From positions 3,442,242 through 3,506,241 of the forward strand of contig CM031861.1 in the NCBI GenBank assembly GCA_018697195.1: DNA of 64,000 nucleotides. Direction: 5' to 3'. The stretch's first letter is position 1; each line of letters opens with the position of its first letter. A model generated the notes under the pieces. That model searched no databases, had not been told where the DNA came from, and saw nothing but the letters and a program-made list of their open reading frames with translations. Source of the DNA: Certhia americana. Taxonomy: Eukaryota; Chordata; Aves; Passeriformes; Certhiidae. This document shows, piece after piece, positions 44,399-57,009 of the stretch. The position numbers were made by a program, and so were the translations under genes.

Positions 44399-47300
44399 TC
44401 TCCCTCAGGCAGAGGTTGTTTCCACTTGGTAAGAGCCCTGATCACAGACTCACGACAAGAACACGTTCCTGGGCTGGGATCTCAGTATTAGAGCTGCAAG
44501 AACAAGACACTTGGAGCAATCTTGAACCTGGGTGCAGGCAACCCAAGCGACCTTTGTATTGTTTTCTCTTTTGACGACGATGAGAACTGCACTACTCCTT
44601 TGTTTCCTTCTTTTTAGTTGCTGTAAGCTCTCATGCCTAAGATCCTGAAGATGTTAAAAATAATCACCATTGCTAAGTCGAAGGGACTGGGGTGGGGGGC
44701 AACTTCACAGCTGTGAAGCCAGCAGCTTTGTGCCATGTACTGTCTGGAAAGAGAGGGGAGAGGGAATATTTGCCTATGCTGCTTCTGACCAAACACATTT
44801 ACCTGAGGGCTGGACTTTTACCAATCAGCTTTGTGGATTAAACTCAGCTTCAAATAGTTCTGGTGCTATAACAGTATCGCTTGCCTCAGTAATAATACTC
44901 AGTGAAGGCAAAGCTGCAAAACAGGGAAGTTTGGATAAATATTAAAAAAAGAGAAAAGGAAAAAAAGAAACTAAAAGAAAAAACGCTGCTCTCCTTGCCA
45001 GTCTGAGACCTTGGCTTACTTTCATTGTGTGTTTATAAAGATTATATATATAAATAGGAATATATAAAAATATATATACAGTCTGAACAGATCAGGTTTT
45101 TTTCAAACACTGTGTAACAATCAATCCTGCTACAAGTGAAAGATCAGGTAGCCCTTTGCTAGTCAGGGCCCAATTCTCTTCCCACTTATATCCACACCAC
45201 CAGCTGGGCTGACTTCTGTGGTGTTTACACCCCACTAATCCACCCTGAGGAGAGGGGGTTTCCCTCCTTCACAGAAGTCAGTGGCAGGGCTGTGCCCCCT
45301 GGAGTCCTCCAGCCCCAAAGGACCCTTGGCAATGCACAGGCATGGTGAGCTCTGTACACAGAGGTGAGCTACACCCCTGCAAAGGGATGAGTCAGACTTT
45401 CAGTTTTGAATTCTTGCCATGAAGTGTTACAGCTGTTTTCTAAAAACTTTGGGTTTTGTTCAGAGGTTTCATTCCAATCAGCACGACCATAGGGGGGTTA
45501 ATTAAAATTCAGCTCTGTGGCAGTTCCAGTGCTACTCTGGTGACAATACTTACTTCCATTACTTTTCTTTTTAATTGCAAAGTTAAAAAAAAAAAAAAAA
45601 ATTAGTATTTTAGCAGTATTCAGATTTGAGAAAAAACGGATAAGGTACTGAGTACTGTGTCCTTTGAGTTTAGCTGTGCCATGCTTTGGAGTTGTGGCAG
45701 AGCTGTGAACCTGGTTTGGTTTCTCCTCCTCTGTGAACGCACACCCCCACACTGTCAGTGTTAAGGCTTGTACTCGTGCTGAGGAACAAGAACACCTCCC
45801 AAAGAGTTGCACTTTCCTGGTGACACCACCATCCCCAGCACGTCAGCTGTACCTCAGCCAACACCTCACTCCTCAGGAGGGATTCGTACGAGCCTTTCCA
45901 GCTCTCCTTTGGTGCTGACTTTTAAAAGCGATGCCTTATTTTGTACTAATTGTGTTTGATTAAATTAGTGCTGTATATTATGGGGTTTTATTTAAAGAAA
46001 CAGGGCTAAAGTCATCTCTTGAAATATCATAAGTTGCTGTGAATATTGTTTGTATGAGATACTAGAATTTGTTTAAATGTGACAAAAAAAAAGGAGGGAA
46101 ATGAGATAACGTTTCGGGTTCATATCAATCCGCAGCTAATAAATCACTGAAGAGCTGTTTTATCCATGCAGGAGGGACAAAAGAAGCTTTTCAACTCTCA
46201 ATAAATTACAGGAATATGCTGGTTTTTCAATGTACAGAAAGAAGTCTTATTACAAACACTTTTTCAAGAGCTTGTGGGTTTAAAGGAACATAACAGACAA
46301 GTTCATGCTTCTGTGGCTCAGCTTGAGAGGATGGTTTTATTATACCTCATGACTTTCTGTAATATAACTGTACTTTGTCTTACTAAGCTGGTCTTGAATC
46401 TGCTCCTGTTACAACTTCTAAGTGCTGATGACTTTTTTTTTTTTTTAAATATTGTAAAAGGAAAAATTTAAATATTTTAATGATGGGGGAAGAGCTTGGT
46501 GTTGTTACTGTTTTAAACTTATGGACTCTGATTTCATTGTTTCACTGAATGGATTAACAAAGGTTACTCAGCCAATTTTCCTAATCCAGTTCTTGGTACT
46601 GTAAAAAATGGGTTAGATCTGTATGGAATCAAATCCATAGCATGCTGATGATGAGTTTGAGAGAAGTTGATTTTTCCAGTAGTCTTGACAATTCTGCTTC
46701 CCAGCACTGACTTTACCTGCTACTACTGTGAATTTTGGTACCTAATCCCCCAACTGATTCCATGCAGACAGAGCATGTGCCTGTAAAAAAAATCCAGTTG
46801 CAGGGCTAGGGCTTTAAATGGACTTGATATCCTAGAAAATGTCTCAGTTGACCTTTAACTGAGTTCTAAAAGACATGTTTAAAGTAGTGTTTTATTTGTG
46901 GGGAACGGGGTATTTTTCTTTTCTCATGTTTAATCCTGTGCTTAAGCTCAGGAAGAAATTTCTATTATCTCTTCTTTTTTATTGACACTAGCTTGGCTTA
47001 AAGTGAGAGAGGCAATTTTGAATAGGCTAGTCATTCTGAGCATCACAATATTCCATGTCTTTTCTGAAACTTCGGGAAGCAGGGTTACCTGTTGTGCACA
47101 TGTCTTAGTTTTTATCAAGGCTTTTCATAGATTAAGTCTTTCTTTAGGTGGCTTCCTTCTCATTTAAGGCTTTTTCAAAACACTTCCTTTTTTTTTTTTC
47201 CTTTTTTCTCTTCCTTACAAAGTTGACTCATTTAAAAAAATATCAACAAGAAATGCAAGATTCTATGCAACATTCGTGTTGAGTTATAAATTGAGAGAAT

Positions 47301-47635
47301 AAACCATTTTCAGAACTGCCAAGAATGATACAGGCCATAAATGAGATGTGGTTTATTGGGGAAAGGGAGGGAGGGGGTTGGTTAGCCTTTTTGTACATTT
47401 TGAAAGAAGCAAACTTGATATTTCATTGTTGATGCTTAACTTCGATATTATGTGTATGAAATCTTGTCTAAATGTGGCAATTTTCTTTCAAGGAAAAAAT
47501 AATATACAAAACCAGAGCAAAAAAATCTTTGTTGATATTAAATGGAAGGTTGCTGTTTTGATCTAGTCGTTTCCAGTGGAACAGTTTATGAAATATGTTC
47601 TATAAGATGTACATTTTTTCATTGTAACATAGAAA

Positions 47636-47643
47636 TGTAAATA
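47636..47643 (+). promoter_or_regulatory. Pumilio response element (TGTAAATA) in the NAV2 3' UTR
   Basis: Exact match to the UGUANAUA consensus of PUM1/PUM2, in an AU-rich context near the distal end. An 8-mer can occur by chance in 3.5 kb of AT-rich DNA, so function is unproven. Confidence 0.4.
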
Positions 47644-47870
47644 TTTGATTAAAAGTGCTGCATTTTGATGAATTTTTTCTAGCCATTTTTAAAGAGAAAA
47701 CTAGGAATTGAGTATTTTGTGTACGTTTATGATGTTTTCCATTTGCTCCTCTCCCTATTTAATTTTCAGTTCTCATTTAGGATTGGAATTTGTGAATGGT
47801 CTGTTTGAGATCATGCCTCCCCTTTCTCACTCTCCCCGTTTCTACCCCTTCCCCACCCCGTGTCATGGAG

Positions 47871-47919
47871 AATAAAGATGATGATTGTACCAGTCTTAAA
47901 TTATTCATGATTCAATAAA
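47871..47919 (+). terminator. Distal NAV2 polyadenylation signals
   Basis: Two AATAAA hexamers, 47871-47876 and 47914-47919, with T/GT-rich DNA downstream. Taken as the end of the longest NAV2 transcript. Confidence 0.65.
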
Positions 47920-48039
47920 ATTGATGCTTATTTATTCAGATTTGTGGCTTCCCAGAACTTTTTATCCCTTCCTGATCACCGTTTTATAATTTTTCATTTG
48001 AAGATGGTGGGGTTCCCTCCTCTGGTTTTGTTGGGTTTT

Positions 48040-48175
48040 TGTAAGGACTTGTGAGGAGGTGCCAACAGCCCTCACCCATCCATCCAATCTGGCCTGGAAT
48101 GTTTCCAGGGGCATCTCCCACCCCTCTGGACAGCCTTCACATTCCACACAGTATTCCAATTTCCTCTTCCACCGT
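48040..48175 (-). repeat. CR1-like LINE remnant
   Basis: The minus strand reads GAAGGCTGTCCAGAGGGGTG, GGAGATGCCCCTGGAAACAT and TCCAGGCCAGATTGGATGG, as in CR1 3' UTR-proximal sequence. Edges are approximate. Confidence 0.6.
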
Positions 48176-49437
48176 TTGAGAGGGATTTTATGGTTATACA
48201 GTAATAAATACATGGTCAGTAAAAACACACAGGAAATTTTTATTCTTCATGGCAAATAAATACTCTGACTAAAAAGAAAAGTAAAACTTCTCCATTCAGA
48301 AAGGATAAATGCAAGTACCTCTGCACTTAAAATCTAAGTTTTGTTTGGGTGTTTTTTCCTGGAGACTTACTCTCTTCATGTTTCTGCTTTTTTGACAGTT
48401 CTTTGTCCACTTACTACCTGTTTGAATGATTAATGTTGGTAGGACAGATTCACGTGTGGAAAACTTCAAAGAAAATAGAGAAGAAGTTCTGCTGAGGACT
48501 GATCTGCATTCAAGTTTGTTTAATCCAAAAATATCCTTAATGACACTGCAGTGTAAATGGTAGCTCAGAGCAGGTCTGTAATGTGGTCATTGTCCAGCCT
48601 CCACAGCAGTTTTCCAGAGGCAGAATTGCTTTGGATGAGCTCAAGCACATTTTATTGTGTTCTGCAAATTTCCTTTGATTCACAGAGTTGCATGTCCTAG
48701 GCTTGGCCCTGGAAAATGCTTCAGCCATGATCTTGGACAGTTTTTGAATTCATACTGGACTGCCAAAATGCTTATTATCTCTCAGGAATTCTTCCCTTCC
48801 TTTCCTTTTTTGGCTGCCCTGTCCCCTTCCCACATTATTCTTTTCTCTGCTCTGTGCACACTGTCTTGTACACATATCTTGATTTTTTTTTTCCCTTTAC
48901 CTCATCTTCTCTTTAACCTTTATTCTCCTACTTTTCTGTTCCCGACATCCTGTTTCATTTTGTGTCCTTCCTGGATCTATCTCATCATTTCTCTGCGCCA
49001 TAGGATCAGTGCTGACTTCCTTTCTGCAATGGAAAAGGAAAACTGCAATCACTGTCTAAATTCAGTCTGCAGGCTGTGACATGTATTTACACCCTTCTCA
49101 TTCCTCTTACCTTTCCCACAGGTACTTTGGAGTAGTTGCCTCAAGAACCAGAGGGGGAATTATTCCTCCTGATACCCTGCAGGCTCCCATCCTCCATTCC
49201 ACACTTTCTGTCCATTTCACCTCTTTACTGATGCCCAGGATTCTGACATTGCTCTCTGTGGTGACGAAGGGTTATCTGTGGTTTCTACTGTGGATGTTTA
49301 ACCTCGGCTTTTGAGGGTTAGAGCAGAGGACAACTCTCATCTTTGCCCCTGGCAGTGGGGCTGACTGTAGGCAAATCCTTTCCCATCATCATCTTTTTGT
49401 TGGCTTAGCCACACACAGAAATCCATGTTCCTTCCTC

Positions 49438-49515
49438 AATCATAGAACGTTTTGGGTTGGAAGGGACCTTTAGAGGTCATCTAGCCCAACCCCCTGCAAT
49501 GAACTGGGACATTTT
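49438..49515 (-). repeat. CR1 LINE 3'-end fragment
   Basis: ATCATAGAACGTTTTGGGTT, GGAAGGGACCTTTAGAGGTC and ATCTAGCCCAACCCCCTGCA are the reverse complement of a CR1 3' end. Confidence 0.85.
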
Positions 49516-50973
49516 CTGTAAGAGCACATTGCTCAGTCACAGGAATTTCTGATTTGCTCAGAGGCTCGAGAGGTGCTACAGGGAGTGGAGACCATGCTCT
49601 GGCTAAACATGGGTAATTCCTCCTCTAGGAAGTTCACTCGTGTGGGGCTGGGCAATTAGGAAATCTGAAGGACCTTACATAAAATAGGACCCACTGGCAG
49701 ATGGGAAGAGGCTGTGCTTCCGCTGAGATCCTGACTGAAATTCAGGCCATGGTAGATCAAGGAGCTGGTGATTTCAGTGAGCCTGAGCATGGCCAGGACT
49801 GTGCTGTGCTGTTCTGCCCAGTGCTGTGCTGTGCTGTTCTGCCATGAGGGCAGGTTGGCCTCCAGACCCGGGCTGTGATGCACAAACCCCTTTGTCCATG
49901 CACAGGACCAGCTCGGCCCACTGTGTCAGAGAGAGGCGTGCAGCTCCTGCTGGGTACCGGGGGGTTGAGCCAGCCCTGTGTCCTTGGCTTTGTCTAACCG
50001 TGGGTGCATCCTTTCTGTTCGACAGCACAAATGGTTAACAGTGCTCTGCTGGGAGAAAACGCCCTCCTGAAATCCCTTGAATGCCCACATCCCTGGGTGG
50101 GGTGTGGCCAGGATGCTGCTGAGGGCTCTCGGTGTCTGAAGGGACAGAAGATTGTCTCTGCCACTCCCATCTTGCAGAATTCTCTCTAACAAACAGCGTT
50201 TGACACCTCACCAGGCCGAGGTGCCTGTTCATCGGGATTGTGATGAACCAGCACCACCCAGTGCAAAAGAGGAGTTAGGACACAAAGCCCAGTGGGGAAG
50301 GAACAAGCTCATGGGCCCAGATCTGTGTGAGACACTAAACCTCATCCACAACAGGATTTCTGACAATGTTATTGCACAGTTTTCAGCTTCACACTTTCTG
50401 CCAGACCACCACCCTCCAGTCCCAAATCAGTCCTGACTGTTAAACACCCTCCTTCTGCACAGCAATGCCCAGGTCACCCACAAAGATCCTGGGAAGCTCA
50501 GAGAAATGCTTCCTGCTGCAGAAGATGGACATGCTGACTCAGAACAGCCCATTGCTGGCTGGATTTAGTGCTCACAACCTGATAATATTTACTTTACTGC
50601 ATAACTATCAGCAGGGGCCTTGGATACAGTGATAATGACATTGTGAAGTTGGATTTCAGAAGCACTGAAACTTCCACTCCTGAAACTTCCATATGCTCAG
50701 AGCCCAGCTGTGAGGGTCTGTGGGGTGCATCCATGGAGAGCACAAGCAACTTATAAAGGCTTGTACTCAGGAACAGTCCAACCCCTACAAAGGGAGAGGG
50801 AGAAAGCAGAGCAAGAGACCACCCTGGCTAAGCAGGGAGTTTTTGGATGTGCTTAAACACAGAATAAAAAGATAAATATTGGCCACGGGAAGGTGGCCAA
50901 ATAGCCATCAAGGACTACAAGAACCTAGCTGGAGCATACAAAATTGCATTTAGCAAGGCTAAGCTTAGCTAAA

Positions 50974-51290
50974 TGTCACTGTTATTTATGAACAGAAACA
51001 CACAGACTCCAAATAAGTTCATCACAAGGCTGAAAAGAGGAATCTTTATTAACAAAATGGAACAACTTATATAAGGTACTTGGCTAAGTAAAAAGTGATT
51101 GGTGAATGGGAACACCACCTTCCCTATTGCCATTGGCTCACTAAGAGAAACAATGTATTTTATGTTATGAAAAACAAGGATGAAAAACACCACCTGTTGT
51201 TTTGAGAAAGAATATTGTTTGGAGAATATGTTTACACAACTTCTCTTGGGAAAGTGAGAAGCTTTCCCTAGGAAAGAAAGGGTCCTGACA
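50974..51290 (-). mobile_element. Endogenous retrovirus solo LTR, about 317 bp
   Basis: Ends TGTCA at 50974 and TGACA at 51286-51290 form an inverted repeat. On the minus strand it has CCAAT, then TTATATAAG, then GTTAATAAAGATTCC, the order expected of an LTR promoter and polyadenylation signal. No internal viral genes are adjacent. No clear target-site duplication was seen. A different family from the LTRs inside NAV2. Confidence 0.72.
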
Positions 51291-51356
51291 GACTTTCAGC
51301 TATGAAGTTTCAGAGACACAGAATTGTCAGCCCCACAGCTAAAGCTAGGAGGGGTA

Positions 51357-51757
51357 TGAGAACCTGCCCTGTGAAGAAAGACTGAAGCAGTTGGGTCTCC
51401 TCCTGCAGAAAACTTGTCAAGGACCTCATGGCAGGACTTCAGTACCTAAAGGGCACCCACGAAGGGCAGGGATGCTCTCTTTTCACAAGGAGCCACATGG
51501 AGAAGACAAGGAACAACGGGTACAAGTTACACCAGGACAACATTCATCTTGCTATCAGAATGATATTTTTTACAGAAAGAACAATCATTCTGTGTTACAA
51601 TCTCCTCAAGAATATGGTGGAGTCCCCACTGATGAAGGTTTTTCGAAATATGGTTGATCAGGGTAATAGTCCACAGCTAGATTCCCTTTCTCAGAAAAGG
51701 CTGGGCCAGAGGTTCTTTCCAGATGTCTTCTAACCTGTGCTGTTGTGTGATTTTATG
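51357..51757 (+). repeat. CR1 LINE 3' fragment, sense orientation
   Basis: GAGAACCTGCCCTGTGAAGA, then GGTGGAGTCCCCACTGATGA, GGGCCAGAGGTTCTTTCCAG and ending TGTTGTGTGATTTTATG, the CR1 3' end with its ATTCTGTG-type tail. It contains diverged open frames only. Confidence 0.75.
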
Positions 51758-51791
51758 AAATATTTTAGCCCTTTGCTTGTGGGAGCAGTTC

Positions 51792-52222
51792 TGTACCAGA
51801 ACAGTCGGGACAGTGCTCAGGTGAGATATCTGAGGTTAAGTTTTGAAGTTTATTCCATAGGGTGTGGGTCAAAGAGCCCAGCTGAGAGTTAGCTCAGAGC
51901 AAGCTAGAGAACCAAGAGAGCAGGAGAGAGAGAAGAGAGGAGAAGAGAAGAGAGCAAAAGGGGGAACAAAAGAGGAAGAGAGAGAGCTCTCCTTTTACAA
52001 TGACTTATATCTCTTTCTATGTTGAATATTCTACTTTCTCATTAACCAATCCAGTATCAAATACAAATTTTCTGCATTTCCATACATCCTGTAGGAATTG
52101 CTACATTACCACGTTTTACTACTTTCTAATCTTAAATCTTATTGGGAGACCCTTCCTGTTGAGCTAGGGAGGAAGGGTCTGGTCTGGTTTTGGATGTCTG
52201 CTTGTAAATGACATTCCTAACA
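51792..52222 (-). mobile_element. Endogenous retrovirus solo LTR, about 431 bp
   Basis: On the minus strand it begins TGTTAGGAATGTC, has a pyrimidine-rich CTCTCT tract, then CCTATGGAATAAACTTC (polyadenylation signal), and ends near CTGTTCTGGTACA. The layout is that of a retroviral LTR, perhaps of the ERVK type. No internal genes or obvious target duplication. Left boundary is approximate. Confidence 0.68.
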
Positions 52223-53099
52223 AAGAGAGAAAGACCTTTGGTCAGCCAAAGCTGTTCTAGAAACATTCACACAAACACTGCTTTCATTTCAATGTTGTTT
52301 GCAGTTTCTGCAGTCTTAGCATCTTTGGCTAAGTAGTCCTATTTATCAGACTTTCTTGTTTCTTCCTTTCCAACATTTGCTGGTTACATGGGAGGGAAAA
52401 TTAGGTAAAAGCAGTACACCTGGCACTTGTGCATGATTAAAGACACCCTGCTGGGCTTCCCAGGTGTTAAATCCCTGACAGGTGGGTTGGGAGAATGGTG
52501 CTGGTGTGGGGTTTGGAGCTTGAAGGACATTATTTATTTATATCAATTCACTCTTGGTTCAAAAACACAAGAAGATGTCCATTTAGGTCACTTGATAAGG
52601 GCCAGCAGAAGGGATGATCTTTCCCATTCCTTGCTGGACATTTCTGCCATGTGCTCTTCAGACACAGCAGTCAGGCAGTTCCAGCTGCTAGGAAAGCAAA
52701 GTGAGGGAACAGATCCAGTTTCTGCTTTTCAGTCCAGGCACTTCAGCTCCCAGCTGGGCCTGGGGAGGCAGCACAGCCAGGAGTGAGATTCTGCCTTGTG
52801 GTTCCTCACAGTACCAGAGCTCACAGCTTTGTGTCACACCCCACCTTGAACTTCCCAGGAAAGGCCTTGAAAAGCCATCAGTGTCCCCTAGACTGAACGT
52901 GGGTCTCTTCAAACTAATCTTGTTCCCTGGGGGTTCCAGGATGAGGGTTTAGAGCTGGTTGGGGTTTAATATCCTGTCATCATGCTCAGCCTTTGCTGGT
53001 TGCTTCTGGAAATTAGGGGCCTGTATCCCATGCTCTGCTTAACCTCTTTGAGGTTATTGTGATGTTCAAACCTTCCTGGAGGACAAGTGTTCTTCAAAA

Positions 53100-53263
53100 G
53101 AGGTTACTTTATTTTACTTTACTTTACTTTACTTTACTTTACTTTTTTAAAAATTTTATTTCATTTCATTTCATTGAATTTTGCTTTATTTTACTTTCTT
53201 TTCTCTTTTCTTTTCTTTTCTTTTCTTTTCTTTTCTTTTCTTTTCTTTTCTTTTCTTTTCTTT

Positions 53264-53333
<70 letters not shown>
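53100..53333. repeat. Pentanucleotide microsatellite and T48 run
   Basis: Starts with (TTTAC)n at about 53104-53144, then TTTCA repeats, then (TTTTC)n at about 53195-53288, and ends in 48 consecutive T (53286-53333). On the minus strand this is a long A-tail followed by GAAAA repeats, so it could mark the tail of a retrocopy. Confidence 0.95.
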
Positions 53334-53336
<3 letters not shown>

Positions 53337-54410
53337 CAACCTGCTCCCAGTAAAGGGCTGTGCAGGAGCCTTGTCTGCCTGGCTGTGGCTGGTTGGCAAC
53401 AATTCCAGCTCCCCCATTTGTGCAGGGCACTGCTCCAGAAGCCTTTGGACCAGGGAGTGTGACCAGAGGGACACGCTCCAGGTCTGTCACCAGCAGCTCT
53501 GCAGGCAGCAGCAGCACAGACTCCCTGAGAAAGTGATGGATTTCCTTTTCTCACCTGTCCAAAAGCCAGATGTTGAACCAGCTGGTTTCTTAAGGGATAA
53601 AATAGTTGAGGGTTTGCTGCCCTGAGCTCACAATCACCCAAGTGAAATCCCCCTCTGTGCCTTATCCATTCCCCAGTCTGGAGATTTCCCTCCTGGCTCT
53701 GAGAAGGAGGAAAAGGCACACAAGATCTGTGGGCTGCTGGGTCACTAAAATGAGCTCTTTGATGTCCTGAAGCAGAGGTTGTTATGGGAGTGCATTACAC
53801 ATGGGAGTGCCAGAGTTTCCAAAACTCTGGATGCTGCTACTCATTATGGAGACCATTCCATCTCCATGAAGGCAGGAAAGGCTTCTTACCACCTTCCCTC
53901 TTTTCCAAAGCATACAGAGAGCTGCATTAAAAATAGAGAGAGAGAAAGAGACTGTGCTGAGCTCAGTTCAGGGACTAGAGGGAGGTGGCCTTTGACATCC
54001 CAGCTGTTAACAGCAAATTATGGAACATTTTGCTCTCAGAAATACATCCAAGCTGAACTGCCAATGCCACGCACACCAGGACAAACCCACTAGAGCCTCC
54101 TAATGTGACTAGAATCTCTCCAGTTTGAGGTAAGAGAATAAGATTCTGCCTTTGACATTAGACCTCCAGAAAGGATGGCTACTTCTGCAGTACTCCCCCT
54201 GGCACAGCTGCGCCATCCCATGGTAGCTGGGAACTCTGGATTCTTCTTTCAGAATGTACAAGGGAAGTGTTGGAGAAGGAGATCCCCCTCCAGCAACAAC
54301 AGATGCAGTCTGGCAGCTGTTGGTAAATGAAAATGAGCCCTTTAATTTCGTATTAAGTACCCCTGAATCTCAAATGTTTGTGCTTAGTAGTCACACAAGG
54401 CTCTTTTTGC

Positions 54411-54414
<4 letters not shown>

Positions 54415-54445
<31 letters not shown>

Positions 54446-54472
54446 CTCCGAAAAGGGGAAAAAAAAAAAAAA
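54415..54472. repeat. A-rich homopolymer runs
   Basis: Two poly-A runs (about 29 and 13 bases) separated by GACTCCGAAAAGGGG. No gene association. Confidence 0.9.
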
Positions 54473-54656
54473 CAAGATTAATAAAAGTTATTTTTTGGGT
54501 AAGGGTTTTTCCCTGTTAAGTGGCAATTCCATGATATTTTTTGCTTTGGTATGGCTATTTGCCCAGCAGTAAAAGATGTAATAGCCCTCATGCTGAAAGA
54601 AGCAGCTCTAAATAGCTATTTTTAATAGCATTTCTAGTGCAGAGAAAATGCAAAGG

Positions 54657-54735
54657 GTCACAGAATCACCAGGCTGGAAGAGACCTTCAAGATCATCGAG
54701 TCCAGCCCATGCCCTAACACCTCAACTAGAGCAGA
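54657..54735 (-). repeat. CR1 LINE 3'-end fragment
   Basis: GTCACAGAATCACCAGGCTG, GAAGAGACCTTCAAGATCAT and GAGTCCAGCCCATGCCCTAA match the reverse complement of the CR1 end and resemble the copy at 15413. Confidence 0.85.
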
Positions 54736-56229
54736 GGGTACAAGATCAGCAGTTTCTGGTGAATGATGAATCAGGAGGGGCTTTGTATAAGCAATCCCTG
54801 TTCTTTTTTTGGACATGTTCCTTTCTAGAGTGCTGCAGAATGTGTGATGGCAGCTGTGCTCTCTGGAGTAGCCACTGGATTTTAGCGCAAATTGTGTTTT
54901 GAATTATCTCTGTCTGGGCTGTAATTTGTATTTGTGCTGAATGCACAATAATAGAGACATTAATATAAATGTTGATAATAATAGAGATGGTTTTGTTATT
55001 GCTGAGCAGGGCTTGCCAGAGCCAAGGCCTTCTCTGCTTTTTGTTCTGCCTCATGGGTGAGGGACTGAGGGATACCTGAGGTACCACCTGTGAGGGTGAG
55101 AGGAGCCACAGCCAGGACAGGTGACCCAAACTGACCAGAGGGATGGATATTCCAGACCATATGGCAGCAGGCTCAGGATATAAAGTGGGGGAAGGAGGAA
55201 GAGGGAGGATGTTTGAAGGGATGGTGTTTGATGTTCCCATTCCATGTGATGGGGCCCTGCTCTCCTGGAAGGCTGAACACCTGTCTGCCCATGGGAAGCA
55301 GTTGAAAGAATTCCAGAATGCAGAGAATATTCCTCTGCATGTTTTAAGGGATCCAAACCCTCTGACAAACACTACTTTTAACCTTCATCCATGGAAAGGG
55401 CTTCCTAGGCTCTGGGATGAAACAGAACTTTCAAGAATGTAAATTAGATTGTAGCATAATATGGAATTTATCACAGGGTGAGAAATTGATATTTTTGGGT
55501 TTGTTAGTATGGTAAGTAGATGAAGACAGGATGGAGAATCCTTGTGGTTTTCAGGCTTCTTTCTCCTTCTTTATCTCCTCCATATTCTGCAGTGTTGGGG
55601 ACACAGGACCATTGGGCACAATTTGCTGCAGTGTAGTGTCATGTGAATAGAGATTTAGTTAGTTAGTGGAAGAAAAATAGAAATAATGTCTGTTCTTGGT
55701 GATAATTGGTTGAAATATCTTTAAGAGAACCTTGATTCTGGGTGTTTGAGGCTTTTTGATGTCTTTTCTCCCTCACACCAAGCTGGTGTAAAGCCTGGTG
55801 TGCAGAAATTGCTGATCAGAAAATAATAAACACCTGGAGAATGAGAACAATCAAGAGTCCCATTTGCCTTTTTGGTTAACAAGGACCTCTGAAAAGGCCT
55901 CCCCTGTCAGGGAGAGACATGTGGGAGTGAAAGAACTCCAACACCAACAAGCCCTTCTGCTGTTTCACTGTATTTTTGGGGATAAATACTGTCTGTGCCT
56001 TTTCTGTCTTTTTCCATTCCACCTACACCAGGCCTAGGTTATCAACTGCTGATGGTTTCAAGGTGTCAGAGAGGTAGAGAAATGTGACAATGGGTCCCAG
56101 CTTAGATGTGTCCAATTACGTAACTGGAAAGAGGCTGAAGACCTGGAACAGGTCTTTCCAGCAGGAGGTCATGCCCTGTACTGGCAGTGTACAGACGGCT
56201 TTTGGACAATGCCCTTTAATAACACCTTT

Positions 56230-56290
56230 CATTTTGGCCAGCCCTGAAGCTGGACTAGACCATTTTTGTAGGTCCCTTCCAAATGGAAGT
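56230..56290 (+). repeat. Probable CR1 LINE 3' end, diverged
   Basis: GAAGCTGGACTAGACCATTT then TTGTAGGTCCCTTCCAAATG recalls the sense CR1 end. The element may begin as far left as 56085. Confidence 0.5.
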
Positions 56291-57009
56291 ACTCTCTTTT
56301 TCTTTTCACACCTTCCCTTGTGGCTGTGGCAGTGAAGTGGGGCACAGAGGGAGAATTGGCTCCAGGGAACCCCTGCTGCATTTGTTTCTTTTGTTTTGGT
56401 GTGTTATGAGCGGTGGGTATTAGACATAATGGAGCAGAAAATAAATGCAGTTTTGTAATGAAATCTTTGCTTCAGAAAAACTCTGCTACCTGTATGCAAG
56501 GCAAAACCCACTGACATTTCTGTAGTGTGCAGCAGAAATGTAAAACCAAAAATCAGGTGGGTGGTTATGGATTTGCCTGGTGGTGTAGCAATGATCCTCA
56601 GCTGGACTTGAGGCTGAAGAGTTGAGTTTCTCTCTTTCATTCTGTTTCTCTTCCCTGTAAGAATGGTCTAATTACCTGCTTCCAGTCTATAATCTGTGGT
56701 ATCTTAGTGATGTTTCAATTTAATATTGTTTTTCTCCTTTTAGTGTTAGTTTATAAAGTTTTATTACTTTTAAGCTTAAACCCGCTTTGCTCTTAATCGA
56801 AACATTTCAAATTAACAAATCAAAACCACGACAGATGAGTTGCTCCCTAGTTAAAAGGCAGGTAGATATTCTTGTAAAGCCACTTAATTAGAAACTGGTA
56901 AATTCTTATTGAATCACCAATAAGGTAGTTTCCTCTTCCAGACACAAACTTCGACAACCTGTTATCTAAAACCAAGTACTAACAAATGATCAAATTTGGA
57001 AATCTACTT

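Larger units (their letters stand above)
44399..47940 (+). other. NAV2: NAV2 3' UTR, about 3.5 kb
   Basis: Follows the stop codon without recognisable repeats. AATAAA occurs at 46138, 46199, 47298, 47871 and 47914, so early and late polyadenylation are possible. The last two signals, close together and followed by a T-rich stretch, probably mark the main end near 47,935-47,945. AU-rich with a Pumilio-type TGTAAATA at 47636-47643. Length and end are inferred. Confidence 0.75.
47941..50973. other. NAV2-DBX1 intergenic DNA, left part
   Basis: Between the ends of two convergent genes. Holds CR1 remnants (about 48040-48175 and 49438-49515) and a short GTGCTGTGCTGTTCTGCC duplication near 49800-49845. 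No coding gene recognised; open frames are short and overlapping on both strands. Confidence 0.75.
52223..57000. other. NAV2-DBX1 intergenic DNA, right part
   Basis: No gene recognised. Contains the pentanucleotide/T48 tract at 53100-53333, an A-rich run at 54415-54443 and 54460-54472, a CR1 piece at 54657-54735 and a probable CR1 end at about 56230-56290. Open frames up to 208 codons (54746-55372, minus) show no domain and are not supported. Confidence 0.7.

Noticed and set aside
53059..53625. 188-codon Phe/Leu-rich frame
   Set aside because: Translation of TTTTC repeats and T48; no signal peptide or domain outside the repeat.
54746..55372. 208-codon minus-strand frame in the intergenic region
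   Set aside because: No domain, includes part of a CR1-flanked region, and no promoter or splice evidence.
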